33,305 nucleotides of DNA from UMGS172 sp045546555 (GCA_045546555.1 JAZQCY010000001.1:1-33305), one strand, 5' to 3'; positions 7,573 to 16,492 are shown, numbered from the stretch's first letter. Notes: generated by a model not told the origin, from the sequence alone. Numbers and translations: made by a program.

Positions 7573-9462
7573 TTATTTCAATGCTCTCATTGCGTTTAAT
7601 ATGGCTATTACCGCAACGCCAACGTCGGCAAAAACTGCCAACCACATCGGGGTGAAGCCGAAGATGCTTAGAATCAGCACGGCCGCCTTAACGCCCAACG
7701 CAAAAGCAATGTTCTGCCGTACTATTGAAAGTGTGCGTTTGGCAATGCGGATAGCGGTTGATATCTTTTTGGGATCGTCATCCATCAGCACGATGTCGGC
7801 GGCCTCAATTGCGGCATCCGAGCCCAAAGCGCCCATCGCAATGCCGACATCGGCACGGGTCAAAACGGGTGCATCGTTGATGCCGTCACCCACAAAGACC
7901 AATTTTTTGCCGCTTGGGGTATCATTCAGTAATCGCTCAACCTCCTGCACCTTGTTTTGGGGTAAAAGCTCGGCTTTAGCCTCATTAAGGTTCAGCTCTT
8001 TGGCAACCACGGCCGCCGCTTCGGCACGGTCACCCGTCAGCATAACGGTGCGGCTGACACCCAATGCTTTAAGCTCGGCTATAGCGGCTTTTGAGGTTGG
8101 CTTCAGCTCGTCGGATATCACAATAAAGCCGATATATTCGCCGTCTTGCGCCACGTGCACCACCGTGCCCGAGCCGTCAAAATCGTCACACTCAAGACCG
8201 AGGCTTGACATCAGCTTGGCATTTCCGCAGGCAACGGTAACACCCTCGACCTTGGCGGTTATGCCGTGGCCTGCCGTCTCGGTTACATCGGTCACGGTCT
8301 CGGCGTTTATCTCACCGCCGAACGCTGACCGCAAAGCCAACGCAACGGGGTGATTGGAATAGCACTCGGCGTGGGCCGCAAGGCTTAACAGCTCGCTTTT
8401 TGGGAGTGATCTTGTGTGTATTTCGGTCACCGAAAAGGTACCCTTGGTCAGTGTTCCCGTTTTGTCAAACACCACTGTGTCGGCCGAGGCAAGGGTCTCA
8501 AGATAGTTTGAGCCCTTTATCAGAATGCCTTTTTTGGAGGCTCCGCCGATACCGCCGAAAAACGACAGCGGAACCGAAATGACCAGCGCACACGGGCAGG
8601 AAATAACCAAAAAGGTCAGCGCACGGATGATCCAATCGGGCAGGGCTGAAAGGTAGCTTCCGCCCACAAATAATGGCGGCAAAAATGCCAACACCACCGC
8701 CGCAAGCACCACGGCAGGGGTATAGACACGGGCAAATTTGGTGATAAAATTCTCCGACCTTGATTTGTTTGCGCTTGAGTTTTCAACCAACTCTAAAATT
8801 TTGGAAACGGTGGATTCTTGGAATGGCTTTTCGACCTTCACGGTCAGCACACCGTTGAGGTTTACACAACCGCTGATGATACTGTCACCTGCTTGCGCTC
8901 TGCGTGGAACAGCCTCACCCGTCAAAGCAACCGTGTCAAGCGTCGATTCGCCGCTCAACACCACGCCGTCAAGCGGCACACGGTCGCCCGGGCGGACGGT
9001 TATAACGTCACCCACATTGACCTCCTCGGGATCGACCTCGGTCAAAACGCCGTCACGCTCAATGAAGGCAACGTCGGGTCGGATATCCATCAAAGCGGCA
9101 ATGGAACGGCGGCTTTTGCCCACGGCTATGGATTGGAAAAGCTCACCCGTTTGATAAAACAGCATTACAAAAACGGCCTCGGCATACTGCTTTTCGGTGT
9201 TGGGGAAGAATCCGATGCAAACGGCACCCACGGTGGCAACAGCCATCAGGAAATTCTCGTCAAACACCTGACCGTTTATAATGTTGCGCACGGCCTTCAG
9301 CAAAACATCGTAGCCGATGATGAAATAGGGGACAAGGTAGACCGCAAGGGTGATTATAAGGCTTTGCCCCATTATCAGAAATCGGTCAAGCAAAAAGGCT
9401 GCAACCAACAGCACGGCCGAAGCGATTATTCGGTATAATACCTTTCTTTGTTTTTTGCTCAT
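7573..9462 (-). CDS. P1B-2-type Zn/Cd/Pb-exporting ATPase lacking its own HMA domain
   Basis: This membrane pump exports soft divalent metals using ATP. Across 629 residues it shows the actuator TGEA (181-184), the metal-site CPC in SCPCALVIS (C289, C291), phosphorylation site D333 in DKTGTLT, the HP motif (371-372) and the hinge GDGINDAP (525-532). K592 in the penultimate helix and D613 in the last, 21 residues apart, match the invariant Lys/Asp of ZntA and mark the Zn/Cd/Pb subgroup rather than Cu pumps. The N-terminus begins directly at the first membrane helices; the metal-binding HMA domain is encoded by the preceding gene, which overlaps by four bases. It is the third gene of an ArsR-controlled operon. 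Confidence 0.94.
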   Translation of the reverse strand: MSKKQRKVLYRIIASAVLLVAAFLLDRFLIMGQSLIITLAVYLVPYFIIGYDVLLKAVRNIINGQVFDENFLMAVATVGAVCIGFFPNTEKQYAEAVFVMLFYQTGELFQSIAVGKSRRSIAALMDIRPDVAFIERDGVLTEVDPEEVNVGDVITVRPGDRVPLDGVVLSGESTLDTVALTGEAVPRRAQAGDSIISGCVNLNGVLTVKVEKPFQESTVSKILELVENSSANKSRSENFITKFARVYTPAVVLAAVVLAFLPPLFVGGSYLSALPDWIIRALTFLVISCPCALVISVPLSFFGGIGGASKKGILIKGSNYLETLASADTVVFDKTGTLTKGTFSVTEIHTRSLPKSELLSLAAHAECYSNHPVALALRSAFGGEINAETVTDVTETAGHGITAKVEGVTVACGNAKLMSSLGLECDDFDGSGTVVHVAQDGEYIGFIVISDELKPTSKAAIAELKALGVSRTVMLTGDRAEAAAVVAKELNLNEAKAELLPQNKVQEVERLLNDTPSGKKLVFVGDGINDAPVLTRADVGIAMGALGSDAAIEAADIVLMDDDPKKISTAIRIAKRTLSIVRQNIAFALGVKAAVLILSIFGFTPMWLAVFADVGVAVIAILNAMRALK

Positions 9463-9680
9463 TTGTCAATTACAACACAGTCGGGTTCAATTTTCTTGAT
9501 AATTTCCTTTGCCTTTTTGAGAACGGTGTCAAACTCGCCGTCGGCGGCCTCAAGGGTTAGCTTTTGACTTAGAAAGTTGACCTGAACGTTGATGACGCCG
9601 TCCAGCTTGCGGATGCCGTCCTCCATTTTCTGAGCGCAATGTGCGCAGTCAAGCTCCTCCAGCTTAAATACCTTTTTCAT
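9459..9680 (-). CDS. free-standing HMA heavy-metal-binding domain protein
   Basis: The 73-residue soluble protein is a single HMA fold (beta-alpha-beta-beta-alpha-beta) with the metal motif LDCAHC (C12, C15). It overlaps the ATPase start by four bases, in the position that the N-terminal metal-binding domain occupies in single-chain ZntA/CadA pumps. It therefore looks like the pump's detached regulatory or delivery domain, although a more general chaperone role is possible. A good AGGAG-like site precedes the ATG at 9680. The gap to the sensor gene is 12 bases. Confidence 0.92.
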   Translation of the reverse strand: MKKVFKLEELDCAHCAQKMEDGIRKLDGVINVQVNFLSQKLTLEAADGEFDTVLKKAKEIIKKIEPDCVVIDK

Positions 9681-9692
9681 AAAAATTCTCCT

Positions 9693-10142
9693 TTATGTGT
9701 TTTCAAGAATGTGTTTGATAAGTGCCTCGTCACCGTCGGGCTTTGCGGTATTCGACGGGGTGGGGCGATCCTCAAAAATATGCTCCATTCCGTTGTCTAT
9801 AATGGTGCGCACGTGGTCGTCGGCAAGGGAGTAAAACACGGTCTTGCCGTCTCGGCGTGGCTTTATAAGGTTGGCCTGCTTTAAAAGCCGCAGCTGATGC
9901 GAAACGGCCGATTGGCTTGCGCCGATCAGGGTTGCTATGTCGCAAACGCACATTTCGCTTTCAAAAAGGATATACAATATTTTTATGCGGGTAGAGTCAC
10001 CGAATATCTTGAAAAGCTCGGCAAGGTCAAAAAGCTCTTCGTCGTGGGGCATAAGTCCTCTGACCGACTTCACGGTGTCCTCGTGAGCGTGCATAAACTC
10101 GCACACGGGGAGTTCATTGTTCAAAAAATTGTTATCAGCCAT
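9693..10142 (-). CDS. ArsR/SmtB-family metal-sensing repressor
   Basis: This winged-helix repressor of 149 residues leaves DNA when metal binds. Two candidate sensing sites are visible. The CadC-like alpha3N site has C65 and C67 in EMCVCDIA plus N-terminal C14. The SmtB-like alpha5 site has D108, H110, H121 and E124, with spacing identical to SmtB D104/H106/H117/E120. The recognition helix region reads GASQSAVSHQLRLLKQ. A short C-terminal tail follows. It heads the operon sensor-HMA-ATPase, and its own promoter carries an ArsR-type palindrome, so autoregulation and Zn/Cd induction are expected. Confidence 0.93.
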   Translation of the reverse strand: MADNNFLNNELPVCEFMHAHEDTVKSVRGLMPHDEELFDLAELFKIFGDSTRIKILYILFESEMCVCDIATLIGASQSAVSHQLRLLKQANLIKPRRDGKTVFYSLADDHVRTIIDNGMEHIFEDRPTPSNTAKPDGDEALIKHILENT

Positions 10143-10159
10143 ACCATCTTCCTTTCAAT

Positions 10160-10211
10160 ATATGAACAATTATTCATATGTTCATTATAACACCGAAATT
10201 CCATTTGTCAA
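10160..10211 (-). promoter_or_regulatory. consensus promoter with ArsR-type operator
   Basis: On the minus strand a perfect TTGACA (10206-10211), a 16-base spacer and a perfect TATAAT (10184-10189). Just downstream, ATATGAA-N6-TTCATAT (10160-10179) nests with TGAACA-N10-TGTTCA (10163-10184), the typical ArsR/SmtB operator form. Repressor there would block a very strong promoter at its start point. Confidence 0.85.
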
Positions 10212-10237
10212 GAGGGAATATCGGTGTTTATTTAAGT

Positions 10238-10969
10238 TTATATTGCGCCCTTGCGGAATTTTGACGGTGACACACCTGTGCGTTTTTTGAAAAATTGGCT
10301 GAAGTAGTATTCGTTGCAAAAGCCGCACAGCTCGGAGATAAGCTTGATGCTCAGATCGGTGTCGGTCAAAAGCTGCTCGCTTTTGTTCAGCTTCAATTCA
10401 CACAAATATTCGCAAGGGGTCATATTAAGACACTGCTTAAACCGTCGGGCAAACTGTGAAACCGAAAGTCCAACGTTAGCGGCGGCCTCCTCAACCGTAG
10501 CGCCCGCAAAGCAATGCTCCTTTAAAAAGTCGGCACCTGCCTGCACAACGCTGTCGGTTATCCTTGAGGTTGAAAAATATTTCTCAATACGGTATTGGTT
10601 GACAATATCAAAAAACAAAGGGGTTACAAACTCGCACTTTTGAGGGAATCTTTGGTTTGAAAATTTACCCAACAGCCTCATTGTGGATTCAATGCGCCTT
10701 TTATCCTCAAATTTTATGACCGAGCGGTCGAAGGGGTGTTCACCCTCAAAGCGGAAAATGTGCAAGGTTATGGGGGTCAGCACCTTGCGTTTATAATGTA
10801 TCCCTTTTTCAAAATACAACGCCTCGTTTTGGTTGACGATGCCATCAACGCCTTCACACGAATATGCAAACGAGCCCTTTTCAAGCAGTATCATCGAATC
10901 AAACTCCGAGACAAAATCTTCAATCAGAAAATTATCACGCTCGGCGTAAAAGATATGAAGCAGTTCCAT
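10238..10969 (-). CDS. AraC-family transcriptional regulator
   Basis: The 243-residue regulator has an N-terminal cupin-like sensor half (about 1-130) and a C-terminal pair of helix-turn-helix motifs (about 145-240). These include VEEAAANVGLSVSQFARRFKQ and the family signature ISELCGFCNEYYFSQFFKKRTGVSPSKFRK. AAGGAGATGCCAA precedes the ATG. It is divergent from an alpha-galactosidase gene across a 117-base gap, so it most likely activates that gene in response to a galactoside. The ligand is inferred from context only. Confidence 0.9.
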   Translation of the reverse strand: MELLHIFYAERDNFLIEDFVSEFDSMILLEKGSFAYSCEGVDGIVNQNEALYFEKGIHYKRKVLTPITLHIFRFEGEHPFDRSVIKFEDKRRIESTMRLLGKFSNQRFPQKCEFVTPLFFDIVNQYRIEKYFSTSRITDSVVQAGADFLKEHCFAGATVEEAAANVGLSVSQFARRFKQCLNMTPCEYLCELKLNKSEQLLTDTDLSIKLISELCGFCNEYYFSQFFKKRTGVSPSKFRKGAI

Positions 10970-11008
10970 TTGGCATCTCCTTATGCAGAAAAAACATATT
11001 TTAATAGT

Positions 11009-11048
11009 AATATATCATATTCATATTGATAATGCAACGGTTTATAAT
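11009..11048. promoter_or_regulatory. divergent promoters, araC-type gene and alpha-galactosidase
   Basis: Minus strand: TTGCAT (11032-11037), a 17-base spacer and TATATT (11009-11014) drive the regulator. Plus strand: a perfect TATAAT (11043-11048) without a recognisable -35 box precedes the galactosidase, as expected for an activator-dependent promoter. The A/T-rich tract between them is the likely AraC binding region. Confidence 0.6.
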
Positions 11049-11086
11049 AGGTTTGTAATGATAAAAAAACATAAGGAGTGCAAAAC

Positions 11087-13306
11087 ATGTCTATTATTTT
11101 TGACGAAAAAAGCAAGATCTTTCTACTGCAGGGCAAAAGCAGTACCTATGCACTGTGCATTGAATCCGACGGCACGCTCGGTTACCGTCATTGGGGCGGG
11201 CAGATAACCGAAATCTGCGATGTACCCACAAGGACGATGCTTCAGGGCAGGAACGGCAAAATTGACGACAATCAGGAGTACCGTGCATTCGGCGGACCTT
11301 CGCTTATTACTCCTGCTATAAAAGCGACATTGCCCGATGGCGTGAGAGCTGTGTTTTTGAAATATAAATCACATACCGTTGAGGGTGATACGCTGAAGAT
11401 CGAAATGCAGGATGAGTTCTATCCTATTACCGTAACGCTTTTCTACCGTGTGTGTGAAGCGTTTAACGTTATCGAGCGCTGGACCGAGATCAAAAACGAG
11501 GGTGACGGCGACGTGGTGCTTGAGTCGGTTTATTCAGCCAACTGGCATCTGCCGTTTAAGGATGATTACCGCCTGACCTATTTGGCAGGTGGTTATAATC
11601 GGGAGTTTAACAAGTATCAAGAAAATTTGATGCCCGGCCGCAAGGTTTTAGAAAGCCGTGACGGACTTTCGGGCCCTAATTCGGCACCGTTTTATATGCT
11701 GGACGGCGGTGATGCTACCGAGGATCTTGGCGAGGTATATTTCGGCGCACTTGTGTGGAGCGGAAACTGGCAGTTTGTTTTCGAGCGTGCCTCCGACAAC
11801 CGCACTCTTTTAACCGGCGGACTTAGTGAATTTGATTTTGAGGTCTGTCTTGAGCCGGGGCAAAGCTTTGAAACGCCAAAATTTATCGGCGGTTTTTGCG
11901 ATAACGGCTTTGGCGGTGCAACCCGTCTTTTGCACCGTTACGAGCGTGCCGAGATCATCCATCCGAGTGAGGCTGACCGTATTTTGCCGGTCGTTTACAA
12001 TACACATTCAAGCTTTGGCAATGCCGTTTGCGAAAAGTGGATGCTGGATGAGATAGACGTCGCACACAAAAGCGGTATCGAGCTGTTTGTTATAGACGGC
12101 GGTTGGAGCGGATACGACGAGGTCGATTCTCCGGTCAACAATGGCCAGGCCCACCGATTGGGCTTCGGTACATGGGAGGTCAATAAAAAGCGCTTCCCCA
12201 ACGGTCTCAAGCCTATCTCCGACAAGCTGCACAGCCTTGGAATGAAGCTCGGTCTTTGGATAGAGCCCGAGGCGGTGTTCCATACCAACCAAATAGCCGT
12301 GGAGCACCCGGAATGGATGTTGGGCTATCAGAACCGTGAACCCGATATTTCCACGTTTTATTACTGTTACTCGTTGAATATGGCTAACGACGATGCCGCC
12401 GAGTATGTTACCAAGGTTATGATCGACCTTGTAAGAGAAAACGGCATTGATTATATCAAAAATGACTTCAACCGTTATTTATACCACGCAGGTTGGGCAA
12501 ATGCCGACCGCAAGCACCAAAAAGAGGTTTGGTCGAAGTATGTCCGCAACATGTGGAAATGCTATATGGCACTAAAAAAAGAGTTCCCCGACCTTATTTT
12601 TGAAAACTCGGCGGCAGGCGGTAAACGAGGCGACCTCGGTATGCTGCAGTTCGCTGGCCGTATGCACCGAAGCGATAACCAGGACCCGTTGGATTCCATC
12701 AAAATACACGAGGGAATGAGTACCTTTATGCCGTCAAAGTTCGCCGGTGGTGCCTGCTTTATTTCGGACGGATATGCAAGGTTTGTCAACGACCGCAGTA
12801 CCACAATGGAGTATCAGGCGCATGTTGCAATGCTGAGCGGTGTTTCGGTCAGCCTTAACCTTGCCGAGCTTGAGCCCGAGCGTCAAAAGGAACTGCAGTA
12901 TCTGTTAGCCCTCAACCGTGAGATAAGACACACCGTACACCTCGGTGATATGTACCGACTGGTCTCTGCCTATGAAAAGGAGTACGGCGCATACGAGTTT
13001 TTGGAGGAGGACAAGTCACGTGCGGTCGTTTTCCTGCTTGGACAGAATATGCAGTTTTCAAACCTTTGTGAGCGTCTGCGCTTGAAAGACCTTGATCCCG
13101 ACAAAAAATATAAGGTCACGGGTCACGGAACCTATAAGGTCAAAAAGAGAATAGGTATCGGCGGCTCGCAATGGGTTCCTCAGTCGAGAATAAAGGAATA
13201 CGGTACCTTTACGGGTCGTGGACTTATGAACGTCGGATTGCACCGCCTTGAGCTTATGGGTCACGCAACGAGTCAGATACTTATAGTTGACGAAGTGAAG
13301 GAATAA
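11087..13306 (+). CDS. alpha-galactosidase, GH36
   Basis: It hydrolyses terminal alpha-1,6-galactose from raffinose-family sugars, melibiose or galactomannan. The 739 residues have the family layout: N-terminal beta-sandwich (about 1-300), central TIM barrel (about 300-640) with VIDGGWSGYD and LGLWIEPE, and a C-terminal beta domain. The nucleophile is D460 in DYIKNDFNR, where most bacterial members have Trp before the Asp (KWD). The acid/base is D530 in HRSDNQDPLD. There is no signal peptide, so it acts in the cytosol on imported sugar. The ATG at 11087 follows AAGGAG at 8 bases. No sugar transporter gene is adjacent. Confidence 0.94.
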   Translation: MSIIFDEKSKIFLLQGKSSTYALCIESDGTLGYRHWGGQITEICDVPTRTMLQGRNGKIDDNQEYRAFGGPSLITPAIKATLPDGVRAVFLKYKSHTVEGDTLKIEMQDEFYPITVTLFYRVCEAFNVIERWTEIKNEGDGDVVLESVYSANWHLPFKDDYRLTYLAGGYNREFNKYQENLMPGRKVLESRDGLSGPNSAPFYMLDGGDATEDLGEVYFGALVWSGNWQFVFERASDNRTLLTGGLSEFDFEVCLEPGQSFETPKFIGGFCDNGFGGATRLLHRYERAEIIHPSEADRILPVVYNTHSSFGNAVCEKWMLDEIDVAHKSGIELFVIDGGWSGYDEVDSPVNNGQAHRLGFGTWEVNKKRFPNGLKPISDKLHSLGMKLGLWIEPEAVFHTNQIAVEHPEWMLGYQNREPDISTFYYCYSLNMANDDAAEYVTKVMIDLVRENGIDYIKNDFNRYLYHAGWANADRKHQKEVWSKYVRNMWKCYMALKKEFPDLIFENSAAGGKRGDLGMLQFAGRMHRSDNQDPLDSIKIHEGMSTFMPSKFAGGACFISDGYARFVNDRSTTMEYQAHVAMLSGVSVSLNLAELEPERQKELQYLLALNREIRHTVHLGDMYRLVSAYEKEYGAYEFLEEDKSRAVVFLLGQNMQFSNLCERLRLKDLDPDKKYKVTGHGTYKVKKRIGIGGSQWVPQSRIKEYGTFTGRGLMNVGLHRLELMGHATSQILIVDEVKE

Positions 13307-13314
13307 AATATCAG

Positions 13315-13350
13315 CAGACGGTCACGGGTTAATCACCGACCGTCTGTTGT
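13315..13350 (+). terminator. terminator after alpha-galactosidase
   Basis: A 9-bp stem CAGACGGTC (13315-13323) with GACCGTCTG (13338-13346), followed by a T-rich run. Confidence 0.8.
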
Positions 13351-13382
13351 TATTTTATCTGCTGTTTTATTGCGTTAAAGTC

Positions 13383-13410
13383 TTGACAAATTGCAAAAAT
13401 AAGTTATACT
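13383..13410 (+). promoter_or_regulatory. promoter of glycyl-tRNA synthetase
   Basis: A perfect TTGACA (13383-13388), a 16-base spacer and TATACT (13405-13410). The leader to the ATG at 13450 is only about 33 bases, so there is no room for a T-box. Confidence 0.75.
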
Positions 13411-13449
13411 TATAAGATAATAATGTAAATTTTCTTTTGGAGGGTTATT

Positions 13450-14829
13450 ATGCTTAACAAAGATAAAAATATGGACACCGTTGTGGCACTTGCCAAAGGC
13501 AGAGGCTTTGTCTATGCAGGCAGTGAGATCTACGGCGGTCTTTCCAACAGCTGGGACTACGGTCCTTTAGGTGTCGAGCTTAAAAACAACGTAAAAAAGG
13601 CTTGGTTCAAGAAGTTCGTTCAGGAGTCTCCTTATAACGTCGGTCTTGATTCTGCCATCATCATGAACCCCGAGACTTGGGTGACTTCGGGTCACGTCGG
13701 CGGCTTCTCCGATCCTTTGATGGACTGTAAGGACTGCCACGCACGTCACAGAGCAGACAAGCTTATCGAGGATGTCGGCGGCAAGGCAGAGGGTATGACC
13801 TTCGAGCAGATGTCGGAATACATCAAGGAAAACGGCATCGCCTGCCCCGAGTGCGGAAGTAAGAATTTCACCGATATCCGAAAATTCAACCTTATGTTCA
13901 AGACCTTCATCGGTGTTACCGAGGATGCCAAGAACGAGGTTTATCTCCGTCCCGAGACCGCACAGGGTATTTTCGTAAACTTTGCTAACATTCAGCGTAC
14001 CACCCGTAAGAAGCTCCCGTTCGGTGTTTGCCAGATCGGTAAATCCTTCCGTAACGAGATCACTCCCGGTAACTTCATTTTCCGTACCCGTGAGTTTGAG
14101 CAGATGGAGTGCGAGTTCTTCTGCAAGCCCGATACCGACCTTGAGTGGTTCTACTATTGGAAGGACTACTGCAAGAATTGGTTGTTGAGCCTTGGCATCA
14201 AGGAAGAAAACATCCGTATGCGTGACCACGAAAAAGAGGAGCTTTCCTTCTACTCAAAGGCTACAACCGATATCGAGTTTATGTTCGCGTTCGGTTGGGG
14301 TGAGCTTTGGGGTATTGCCGACCGTACCAACTATGACCTTGGCCGTCATCAGGAGGCCAGCGGTAAGTCGCTCGAGTATTTCGATCCCGAGACCAACGAG
14401 AAGTACATTCCTTACGTTGTCGAGCCTTCTCTGGGCTGTGACCGTGTACTGCTTGCATTCCTTTGCGAGGCTTATGATGAAGAGGTTATCGATGCCGAGA
14501 AGAACGATGTTCGTGTAGTGCTTCGTCTGCATCCTGCTTTGGCACCGTTTAAGGCCGCAGTTCTTCCGCTTTCCAAAAAGCTTTCGGACAAGGCCGGCGA
14601 GGTCTACGGTAAGCTCGCCAAAGAGTTTATGGTCGATTTCGATGATGCAGGCTCTATCGGTAAGCGCTATCGCCGTCAGGACGAGATCGGCACTCCTTAC
14701 TGCATCACCTACGACTTTGAGAGTGAGACCGACGGTTGCGTAACCATTCGTGAGCGTGATTCCATGGAGCAGATCCGTGTTCCCATTGATTCGCTCAATG
14801 AGTTTATCCGTTCCAAGCTCGATTTCTAA
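13450..14829 (+). CDS. glyS: glycyl-tRNA synthetase, single-chain (alpha2) type
   Basis: This cytosolic class II synthetase charges tRNA-Gly. The 459 residues are typical of the single-chain bacterial/eukaryotic form rather than the alpha2-beta2 GlyQ/GlyS type. Visible features are the N-terminal RGFVYAGSEIYGGLSNSWDYGPLG and a zinc-ribbon-like insertion (C93, C96, C132, C135). Motif 2 includes QIGKSFRNEITP, followed by REFEQMECEFF, and motif 3 includes EPSLGCDRVLLAFL. A C-terminal anticodon-binding domain follows. GGAGG sits 7 bases before the ATG. It is monocistronic between a promoter and a terminator. Confidence 0.97.
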   Translation: MLNKDKNMDTVVALAKGRGFVYAGSEIYGGLSNSWDYGPLGVELKNNVKKAWFKKFVQESPYNVGLDSAIIMNPETWVTSGHVGGFSDPLMDCKDCHARHRADKLIEDVGGKAEGMTFEQMSEYIKENGIACPECGSKNFTDIRKFNLMFKTFIGVTEDAKNEVYLRPETAQGIFVNFANIQRTTRKKLPFGVCQIGKSFRNEITPGNFIFRTREFEQMECEFFCKPDTDLEWFYYWKDYCKNWLLSLGIKEENIRMRDHEKEELSFYSKATTDIEFMFAFGWGELWGIADRTNYDLGRHQEASGKSLEYFDPETNEKYIPYVVEPSLGCDRVLLAFLCEAYDEEVIDAEKNDVRVVLRLHPALAPFKAAVLPLSKKLSDKAGEVYGKLAKEFMVDFDDAGSIGKRYRRQDEIGTPYCITYDFESETDGCVTIRERDSMEQIRVPIDSLNEFIRSKLDF

Positions 14830-14837
14830 AAAGAGGT

Positions 14838-14872
14838 TCCTTCCGTTGACTTTTGTTGACGGAAGGATTTTT
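14838..14872 (+). terminator. terminator after glyS
   Basis: A 9-bp stem TCCTTCCGT (14838-14846) with ACGGAAGGA (14859-14867), followed by a run of five T. Confidence 0.85.
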
Positions 14873-14885
14873 GTTACTTTAGTTG

Positions 14886-14914
14886 TTGAAAACTGTCGCA
14901 GTGTGTGATAAAAT
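14886..14914 (+). promoter_or_regulatory. promoter of the CapA-like gene
   Basis: TTGAAA (14886-14891), a 17-base spacer and TAAAAT (14909-14914). Confidence 0.6.
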
Positions 14915-14948
14915 CAAAAAAAGAGTATTTTTTGGAAGGATGTAAAAG

Positions 14949-16379
14949 ATGTCCGAACAGTTTAAAAGACGCAAAAGAAAAAACACGGTCAACCGAGCTT
15001 TGTTGGCGGTGCTATCGTTTGTAATAGTGCTTGCTGTTGCCGTAGGGTCGGTCTTTGTAATCGAAAACTTTGTTTTAGATGACAAAAACCACACTTCGTC
15101 GGGCACCGACACCGTGTCAAGCATTGCTTCGACACCGTCCGAGCCTGAAGGTCCCAAGCCCATAACCAAGGTCTCGACCGCAACCGTTGTTGCAACGGGT
15201 GACCTTTTGATGCACGAGCCTATTTTCAACAACGCAAAGCAGAGTGACGGCACCTATAATTTCGATAATATTTTCACCTATTTGTCAGAGTATGCAGGCA
15301 AAGCCGACTACGCCGTGGCCAATCTTGAGACCACGTTAAGAGGCATCGAGGACGGTTATTCCTACAAGGGCTACCCGCAGTTCAACTGTCCCGACAGCAT
15401 TGTCGATGCAACAAAGTCGGCAGGCTTTGATATGCTGCTTACGGCTAACAACCATTCCTATGACACCCGCTATAAGGGTATGATCCGCACCCTGGAGGTC
15501 ATTGACCAAAAGGGGCTTGACCGCCTTGGAATTATAAAAGAGGAAACCGAAAAGAGGTACACCGTAAAGGAGATCAACGGTATCAAGATCGGTATGATCT
15601 GCTATACTTATGAGACCGATACCGACCCCGATGATGTCGCTTTGAACGGTATTGCGTTAAACGATGATGCCGCAAAGAGGGTCAATGCCTTCAGTTATGG
15701 CGAGCTTGACACCTTCTATGAAACCATCGACGGTCAGTTCAAGGCCATGAAGGCCGACGGTGCCGAGGCTTTGGTGCTGTTTATCCATTGGGGTGATGAG
15801 TATCAGACCAAGCAGAACAAAAAGCAGAGTGCAATTGCTCAAAAGCTGTGTGATCTTGGTGTTGACGTTATTGTCGGAGGACATCCGCACGTTGTTCAGC
15901 CTATCGACCTTTTAACCTCCGAAACCGACCCAAGCCATAAGACCGTCTGTCTTTATTCAATGGGCAATGCGGTCTCCAATCAGCGTAGAGAACGTATGAA
16001 CCTTAAAACGGGGCACACCGAAGACGGAGTGCTGTTTGAGTTTACCTTCGCAAAGTACAGCGACGGCACCGTTGTGCTTGAGGATGCCGATATTCTGCCT
16101 ACGTGGGTCAATATGTTCACCTCAAAAGCTACGGGCAAGAAGGTCTACCAGATAATCCCGCTTGACACCGAAAAGGAAGACTGGAAAGAGGCCTTTGACC
16201 TGACCGACACAAGCAAAAAGAAGGCGGAGGAATCACTTGAACGCACCCAAAAGATAGTAGGAGACGGACTCAAAGAGGTGCAGGATTACTTATCAAGCGA
16301 CGAAAACGCATACCCCAAGCCCGAAGCGTCAGAGCCGACCGATTCAAGCGATGTTTCATCCGAAACGGCAAGTGAATAA
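14949..16379 (+). CDS. CapA-family (PGA_cap) membrane-anchored protein
   Basis: The 476-residue protein has a basic N-terminus, one membrane helix (about 17-41), a Ser/Thr/Pro linker, a CapA metallophosphatase-like domain (about 75-335) and a charged, Ser-rich tail. Domain hallmarks are VVATGDLLMHEPIF, VANLETTLRG, LLTANNHSYD, LFIHWGDEY and VIVGGHPHVVQPID, which supply the expected Asp/Glu/Asn/His cluster. CapA proteins take part in poly-gamma-glutamate capsule synthesis or export, but many clostridial homologues stand alone, as here; no capB/capC genes are adjacent. GGAAGG precedes the ATG. The substrate is unknown and the domain should face outside. Confidence 0.88.
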   Translation: MSEQFKRRKRKNTVNRALLAVLSFVIVLAVAVGSVFVIENFVLDDKNHTSSGTDTVSSIASTPSEPEGPKPITKVSTATVVATGDLLMHEPIFNNAKQSDGTYNFDNIFTYLSEYAGKADYAVANLETTLRGIEDGYSYKGYPQFNCPDSIVDATKSAGFDMLLTANNHSYDTRYKGMIRTLEVIDQKGLDRLGIIKEETEKRYTVKEINGIKIGMICYTYETDTDPDDVALNGIALNDDAAKRVNAFSYGELDTFYETIDGQFKAMKADGAEALVLFIHWGDEYQTKQNKKQSAIAQKLCDLGVDVIVGGHPHVVQPIDLLTSETDPSHKTVCLYSMGNAVSNQRRERMNLKTGHTEDGVLFEFTFAKYSDGTVVLEDADILPTWVNMFTSKATGKKVYQIIPLDTEKEDWKEAFDLTDTSKKKAEESLERTQKIVGDGLKEVQDYLSSDENAYPKPEASEPTDSSDVSSETASE

Positions 16380-16383
16380 ATTT

Positions 16384-16417
16384 GTAGGGGAGCACCTCAG
16401 TGTGCTCCCGATTTTTT
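16384..16417 (+). terminator. terminator built from a GTAGGGG-type repeat
   Basis: GGGAGCAC (16388-16395) pairs with GTGCTCCC (16402-16409) across a 6-base loop, followed by GATTTTTT. The leading TTTGTAGGGG matches the repeat family at 13-62 and 948-977. It lies four bases after the CapA-like stop codon. Confidence 0.8.
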
Positions 16418-16444
16418 ACCAATTTTTTCATAAAATAAAAAACA

Positions 16445-16482
16445 CCTTAAAGGTAACAATAGCATCAAAACAACCTTTAAGG
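16445..16482 (+). promoter_or_regulatory. leader hairpin covering the ribosome site of the FMN lipoprotein
   Basis: CCTTAAAGGT (16445-16454) pairs perfectly with ACCTTTAAGG (16473-16482) around an 18-base A-rich loop. The last AAGG is the first part of the AAGGAGAG ribosome site, so folding would hide it from the ribosome. No clear promoter boxes were found in the short gap. Confidence 0.65.
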
Positions 16483-16492
16483 AGAGTTAAAT

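Noticed and set aside
13411..13449. Possible T-box leader for glycyl-tRNA synthetase
   Set aside because: The promoter -10 box leaves only about 33 leader bases; a T-box needs far more, and no terminator/antiterminator pair is visible.
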